Positions 59,870 to 64,000 of a DNA stretch of 64,000 nt are shown piece after piece. The first letter of the stretch is position 1. Each line of letters starts with the position of its first letter. Under the pieces are notes generated by a model that had not been told where the DNA came from, did not search any database, and saw nothing but the letters and a program-made list of their open reading frames with translations. A program made the position numbers and the translations under genes. The DNA comes from Lientehia hominis (GTDB lineage: Bacteria > Bacillota > Clostridia > Lachnospirales > Lachnospiraceae): assembly GCF_021044755.1 (NCBI RefSeq), contig NZ_JAJNOR010000007.1, positions 62,001 through 126,000 of the forward strand, given 5' to 3'.

Positions 59870-61429
59870 ATGGCAAATATCCTGGAAATGAAAAACATCT
59901 CCAAATCCTTCCCGGGAGTCAGAGCGCTGAATCATGTGGATTTTTCCGTAAAGGAAGGGGAGGTCCACGCTTTGATGGGAGAGAACGGAGCCGGTAAGTC
60001 TACCTTGATCAAGGTCCTCACCGGTATTTACCAGCCGGACGGAGGCGAGATTGTTTTTCAAGGAAAGAAGCAGAGCTTTCGGAATTCCCATGAGGCTCAG
60101 ACGGCGGGGATCAGCACGGTGTACCAGGAACTGAACATGATACCGTATCTGACGGTGAGTGAGAATATCTATGTTGGATTCTATCCGAAAAATAAGTTTG
60201 GAATTGACTGGAAGAGGATGAACCGGGAATCACAGGAGCTGGTAGACGGACTGGGACTGGAGCTGGACGTAAGGCGCCAGCTGAACAGCTATGGGACCGC
60301 CCAGCAGCAGATGACCTCGATTGCCAGAGCAGTCAGTCTGAACGCCAGGCTGGTGGTAATGGATGAGCCGACTTCTTCTCTGGACACCAATGAGGTGAAG
60401 ATGCTTTTTGGAATCATACGGAAGCTAAAGGAGCAGGGAATCTCTGTAGTCTTCATTTCTCACCGGCTGGATGAGATATTTGAGATATGCGACCGGACAT
60501 CGGTGCTGAAGGACGGGGAATATGTGGGCACTTATGAAATGAGCCAGATTACCCAGCTGGAGCTCATATCGAAGATGGTTGGGAAAGATCTGGCTGTCGG
60601 GGAGAGACGAGTTCGGAGTACTCCGGTGGATGAAGAGCATACGGTCCTTAAGGCAGAAGGGCTTTACAGCTTTCCAAAGGTAAACGGCGTCAGCCTGGAG
60701 ATCAAAAAAGGAGAGGTTCTGGGGCTGGCAGGTCTTTTGGGGTCGGGCAGGACGGAAACAGCAAAAGCCATATTTGGCTGCGAGGAGTACCAGAGCGGAA
60801 AAATTTTTGTGGATGGAAAAGAAGTACATTTTAAAGAACCGCATCAGGCTGTGAAAGCCGGCCTGGCATTCTGCACAGAAAACCGGAGAGAAGAGGGGGT
60901 TCTTCCGGATGTCTCCGTCAAGGATAATATCACGGTCTCTTCTTTAAAGCATATCTGCCGGAAGGGTTTCATCAGTGAGAAAAAGAGAAAAGTACTTTCA
61001 GATAAGTATATTGGAAAGCTGCGGATAAAAACGCCCACGGACGCCCAGCTTCTTAAAAACCTGTCGGGAGGCAACCAGCAGAAGGTCATTTTGGCCCGTT
61101 GGCTGGCTACGGATCCCAAGCTTATCATTCTGGATGAGCCGACCAGGGGAATTGATGTGGGAGCAAAACGAGAAGTTGAAAAGCTGATAGTGGAATTTGC
61201 GGAACAGGGGATCAGTGTCCTGTTCATCTCCTCTGAGCTGTCAGAGCTGGTGAGAAATTGTGACCGTATTGTGGTGCTAAGAGAGGGACAGGTCGCGGGA
61301 GAACTGGAGGACAGGGATATAAACGAACCTAATATCATGCAGATAATAGCGGGGGCGTCTTTGCTGGAACGCAGCAGAAAGGAGGATGAGGGAGGCAGTG
61401 AAGAAAAGAAAGACGGAACAGAATCATGA
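59870..61429 (+). CDS. ribose/galactose-type ABC transporter ATP-binding protein
   Basis: The 519-residue protein has two tandem ATPase domains, as in RbsA and MglA. Domain 1: Walker A ALMGENGAGKSTLIKVL near 36, signature LNSYGTAQQQMTSIARAVSL and Walker B LVVMDEPTSSLD. Domain 2 (from about 260): a degenerate Walker A GLAGLLGSGRTETAKAIFG, signature LSGGNQQKVILARWLATDP and LIILDEPTRGIDVGAKREVE. Domain 1 has a weak signature and domain 2 a weak P-loop, the usual asymmetry. It overlaps the first permease gene by 44 bases. Confidence 0.96.
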   Translation: MANILEMKNISKSFPGVRALNHVDFSVKEGEVHALMGENGAGKSTLIKVLTGIYQPDGGEIVFQGKKQSFRNSHEAQTAGISTVYQELNMIPYLTVSENIYVGFYPKNKFGIDWKRMNRESQELVDGLGLELDVRRQLNSYGTAQQQMTSIARAVSLNARLVVMDEPTSSLDTNEVKMLFGIIRKLKEQGISVVFISHRLDEIFEICDRTSVLKDGEYVGTYEMSQITQLELISKMVGKDLAVGERRVRSTPVDEEHTVLKAEGLYSFPKVNGVSLEIKKGEVLGLAGLLGSGRTETAKAIFGCEEYQSGKIFVDGKEVHFKEPHQAVKAGLAFCTENRREEGVLPDVSVKDNITVSSLKHICRKGFISEKKRKVLSDKYIGKLRIKTPTDAQLLKNLSGGNQQKVILARWLATDPKLIILDEPTRGIDVGAKREVEKLIVEFAEQGISVLFISSELSELVRNCDRIVVLREGQVAGELEDRDINEPNIMQIIAGASLLERSRKEDEGGSEEKKDGTES

Positions 61430-62345
61430 TTTATTATATCGATACGGAGCGGCGATCGCGCTGGCGCTTTTTACTGTTTTCAATTGCATATTTACGAGGA
61501 ATTTTGTGAGTGTCACGACTTTCTGGAATCTTTTAGTACAATCCACCACCATCCTGATGCTGGCCATGGGGATGACGCTGGTGATCGCTACCGGAGGGAT
61601 TGATATATCTGTCGGGTCGACTATGGCGCTGTCGGCCATTGTCCTGGCGCTGTGCGTTTCCAAGGGCCATATCGCGGCCGGTGTCATATTGGCGGTGCTT
61701 TTGGCAGCGGCCGGAGGCCTGTTCGCGGGGACCTTGGTCGCCAGGTTCCGGATTCTGCCTATGGTGGCGACTCTTTCTCTGCAGTATATGCTGAGAGGAA
61801 TCGCTAAGGTGGTGGTGGACGGATACCGGATCAGCTGTATGAATGATGCGTTTACCGGCTTTGCCAGAATCCGGATAGGAGGAGTTGTGCCGATACAGGT
61901 CCTGATCATTGTACTTACAGTTGCGGTAATGTATATAGTCGTTAACCGTATGAGCTTCGGCGCAAAGCTGGAAGCTTATGGAAACAATCCCGCTGCGGCG
62001 AGGATTTCAGGTATCAATACGATGGCTCTCTGCACATTTTGCTTTGTGCTTTGCTCCATATTTGCCAGCTTTGCGGGGATTCTGGAAACGGCCCGCGTGA
62101 CCAGCTGTGACCCGGCTACCATGGGTTATCAGCTGGAGACAGACGCAATCGCAGCTGTGGTGGTGGGCGGAACCCCGGTGACCGGAGGGAAGCCAAACAT
62201 TCTGGGTACGTTCTGCGGTGCGGTCCTGCTCCAAATGGTGACGATAATGGTGAACATGCATAACATCACATATTCCTATTCTCTGATGATCAAGACTGTG
62301 ATCATTGTGGCGGCAGTCTATCTTCACAGACGTGGACACAGATAG
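61386..62345 (+). CDS. ribose-type ABC transporter permease 1
   Basis: The 319-residue permease belongs to the BPD_transp_2 (RbsC) family, with about eight to ten membrane segments. It has MLAMGMTLVIATGGIDISVG near 59-78, AYGNNPAAARISGINT near 198, and AIAAVVVGGTPVTGGKPNIL near 255. Its start lies inside the end of the ATPase gene. Together with the following permease it forms the membrane channel of the importer. Confidence 0.94.
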   Translation: MREAVKKRKTEQNHDLLYRYGAAIALALFTVFNCIFTRNFVSVTTFWNLLVQSTTILMLAMGMTLVIATGGIDISVGSTMALSAIVLALCVSKGHIAAGVILAVLLAAAGGLFAGTLVARFRILPMVATLSLQYMLRGIAKVVVDGYRISCMNDAFTGFARIRIGGVVPIQVLIIVLTVAVMYIVVNRMSFGAKLEAYGNNPAAARISGINTMALCTFCFVLCSIFASFAGILETARVTSCDPATMGYQLETDAIAAVVVGGTPVTGGKPNILGTFCGAVLLQMVTIMVNMHNITYSYSLMIKTVIIVAAVYLHRRGHR

Positions 62346-62357
62346 GAGGGCCAGATT

Positions 62358-63347
62358 ATGAAGATTTGGAATTTTATAAAAAAAGCGGTCAGGAGCAACG
62401 TCTCGCTGGTCGGCCTTTTCATCATGCTGGTGCTGGCCTCGTGTATCAACCAAAATTTTCTGTCCATGGAAAACCTCAGCAACGTGTTCCGCCAGATCAG
62501 CCTTACCGGGCCAATCGCCGTCGGGATGCTGTTTGTCATCTTGTGCGGCTCCATTGATCTGAGTGTGGGCTCCGTGTTCGCGCTTGGAGCGGTCGTAACA
62601 CTGTACTTCAGCAAGTATTCGGTTGCTATGGCCATCGCCATGCCTCTTTTATGCGGAGCCTTTTTCGGGTTCATCAACGGCCTTTTGGTGGGATGTATGA
62701 AAATGCCGCCCTTCGTAGGGACCATTTCCACGCAGATGTTCATAAGAGGACTGGTGCTGGTCTTGATCGGAGAAAACACTTATTCTGTGGGGAAGCTTCC
62801 AGGAAGCCTGCAGGTTTTGGGGAAAGGAGAATTTTTTTCTTTTATCACAGTGCCGGCCATTATCTTTGTCGTATTGCTGGCCGCCGGTTCCTTCCTTTTA
62901 AACAGGACCAGGATAGGCAGAAATATGTACGTGGTGGGAGGAAATCCGGAATCAGCCACCATGATGGGGATCAGTGTGCCCGCGACGCTTATTACCGCTT
63001 ATACCCTGAGCGGTATGCTGGCCGCTTTTTCCGGCATGATCGTGGTGACGAGGATAGGGTCGGCATACCCGCTGACTGGACAGGGGAATGAACTGGCTGC
63101 CATTGCCGGCGCCGTGATCGGCGGCGCATATCTTTCGGGAGGCGTGGGAAAGGTCTCCGGGACTTTTATAGGAGTGACCATTATGGGGCTTTTTACCAAT
63201 GTGTTTAACATGCAGTCATTTCTCAGTTCCTTTTGGGAACGGGTATTTACCGGAGCGATTCTGATAGCGGTGGTATTTGTTCAGGCCGTGATCACACATC
63301 AGAAGACCACGGGAAAAAAGAAACGGAAGATACTCACGGCTTCGTGA
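62358..63347 (+). CDS. ribose-type ABC transporter permease 2
   Basis: The 329-residue permease is a paralogue of the preceding gene and carries the same blocks: GMLFVILCGSIDLSVGSVFA, VVGGNPESATMMGISV and AAIAGAVIGGAYLSGGVGKV. Two different permeases imply a heterodimeric channel. It starts 12 bp after permease 1. The stop overlaps the convergent AraC-type gene end by 14 bases, so the two transcripts must overlap. Confidence 0.94.
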   Translation: MKIWNFIKKAVRSNVSLVGLFIMLVLASCINQNFLSMENLSNVFRQISLTGPIAVGMLFVILCGSIDLSVGSVFALGAVVTLYFSKYSVAMAIAMPLLCGAFFGFINGLLVGCMKMPPFVGTISTQMFIRGLVLVLIGENTYSVGKLPGSLQVLGKGEFFSFITVPAIIFVVLLAAGSFLLNRTRIGRNMYVVGGNPESATMMGISVPATLITAYTLSGMLAAFSGMIVVTRIGSAYPLTGQGNELAAIAGAVIGGAYLSGGVGKVSGTFIGVTIMGLFTNVFNMQSFLSSFWERVFTGAILIAVVFVQAVITHQKTTGKKKRKILTAS

Positions 63348-64000
63348 ACATGGCGCGGTATTCGGAAGGAGAGTGGCCGGAATATTTTTTAAACACAGTG
63401 CTGAAATAAGATGTGTTCAGATATCCCGCCTCTTCTCCGATCGCGGCGATCTTCCTGTCGCTTACCGTAAGGCGGAGCTTGGCGTAGTCAACTCGTTTCC
63501 GGTTTACATAATTGATAAAGGTGTCACCGCAGCGGGTGGAAAACAGACTGGAAAAGTAGGAGGGATTCAAATGTACGTGACGGGCCGTCTCTGAGAGACA
63601 GAGATTCGGATCGTTCAGGTGACCGTCGATATACCGTTTTGCTTTCAGAATCAGGGCGTCCACATTCAGAGCAGGCTGCCGGAGGAGCTGTTCCGTGATA
63701 TAGGTGAGCAGCTCTCCCAGGCGGAGCCTCATCTGGGGGAGAGAAGCGCTGGCTGAAAAGCCGGTCTTTTCAGGGGCCTCGTTTAGGAGCTTCTGAAAAT
63801 CCACACCCTCTGCCGACAGGCGTTCTCCCAGGGTATGGAGCAGAGAGCGAACGAAATAATAGACATTGGATACGGGAGAAGGCTGGAGACTAAGCTGCCT
63901 GAAGGCCATGTCCAGGGTAGAATTCAGCTTATAATGGTTTCCGTTCAGGACAGCCTCCACCAGAAGGCTCTCGATATGGGACCAGGCCGCATAGTCTTCA
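63334..64000 (-). CDS. AraC-family transcriptional regulator, C-terminal part
   Basis: The frame is open to the right window edge, so the N-terminus is missing; about 222 residues are visible. The last 100 residues are the double HTH of AraC/XylS regulators: KAKRYIDGHLNDPNLCLSET, ARHVHLNPSYFSSLFSTRCG, YVNRKRVDYAKLRLTVSDRK and a final IGEEAGYLNTSYFSTVFKKY plus SGHSPSEYRAMF. The upstream part looks like the helical linker seen in YesN-type regulators. It faces the sugar ABC operon and likely controls it. Confidence 0.92.
   Translation of the reverse strand, partial: EDYAAWSHIESLLVEAVLNGNHYKLNSTLDMAFRQLSLQPSPVSNVYYFVRSLLHTLGERLSAEGVDFQKLLNEAPEKTGFSASASLPQMRLRLGELLTYITEQLLRQPALNVDALILKAKRYIDGHLNDPNLCLSETARHVHLNPSYFSSLFSTRCGDTFINYVNRKRVDYAKLRLTVSDRKIAAIGEEAGYLNTSYFSTVFKKYSGHSPSEYRAMFTKP

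Overview
The window looks like a chromosomal segment of a spore-forming, anaerobic gut Firmicute of the family Lachnospiraceae (class Clostridia). The reasons are AAGGAGG-type ribosome binding sites, a proline T-box, an A/V-type ATPase operon, the spore proteins YyaC and YtvI, VanR-like two-component systems, Lachnospiraceae-type conserved proteins, and a secondary alcohol dehydrogenase of the Clostridium beijerinckii/Thermoanaerobacter type. No species call is possible from sequence alone.

Region 1 (1-10.8 kb) is a more AT-rich phage-derived locus. A divergent XRE-type repressor, cut by the window edge, faces a near-consensus promoter flanked by operator-like repeats. That promoter leads directly into a siphovirus-type tail module: a frameshifted small gene, a tail-completion protein, two paralogous tail-tube proteins, a tail assembly chaperone with a canonical A AAA AAC -1 slippery site, a 1315-aa tape measure, a distal tail protein, a tail-associated protein, a receptor-binding fibre, an internally deleted tyrosine recombinase and a small holin-like protein. 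No capsid, portal or terminase gene lies between the repressor and the tail genes. The locus is either a prophage remnant or a candidate F-type (flexible, non-contractile) tailocin.

Region 2 (11-22.5 kb) holds a conserved HTH protein with a long acidic linker, a TetR regulator with a 20-bp perfect palindromic operator plus its membrane-protein partner, and on the minus strand a complete nine-gene V/A-type ATPase operon (G/H-C-I-K-F-E-A-B-D).

Region 3 (22.6-46.4 kb) is core chromosome. It contains an HAD phosphatase, a two-component system with a 969-aa multi-pass kinase, a YbhJ-like aconitase-superfamily hydratase next to an NADP-type secondary alcohol dehydrogenase, and a MoxR-DUF58-transglutaminase operon behind a promoter with MerR-type architecture. 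It also has a beta-helix lipoprotein, a YgjP-like metallopeptidase, a DUF885 lipoprotein, MetG, a DUF4867-like protein, TatD, KsgA and a DUF6128-like protein.

Region 4 (46.5-57.7 kb) carries YyaC, overlapping a LysM membrane protein with a possible degenerate MPN-like domain. These are followed by a DUF5711-type protein, a sugar nucleotidyltransferase, a second two-component system, YtvI, a zinc-ribbon/TPR-like protein and a T-box-controlled prolyl-tRNA synthetase. The two two-component systems share a near-identical 18-bp element upstream of their promoters.

Region 5 (57.7-64 kb) is a sugar-uptake locus. It contains a 6-phospho-3-hexuloisomerase-like SIS protein, a ribose-type ABC importer (binding lipoprotein, double ATPase, two permeases) and a convergent AraC-type regulator cut by the right window edge. 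No rRNA, tRNA, CRISPR array or intact insertion sequence was seen.
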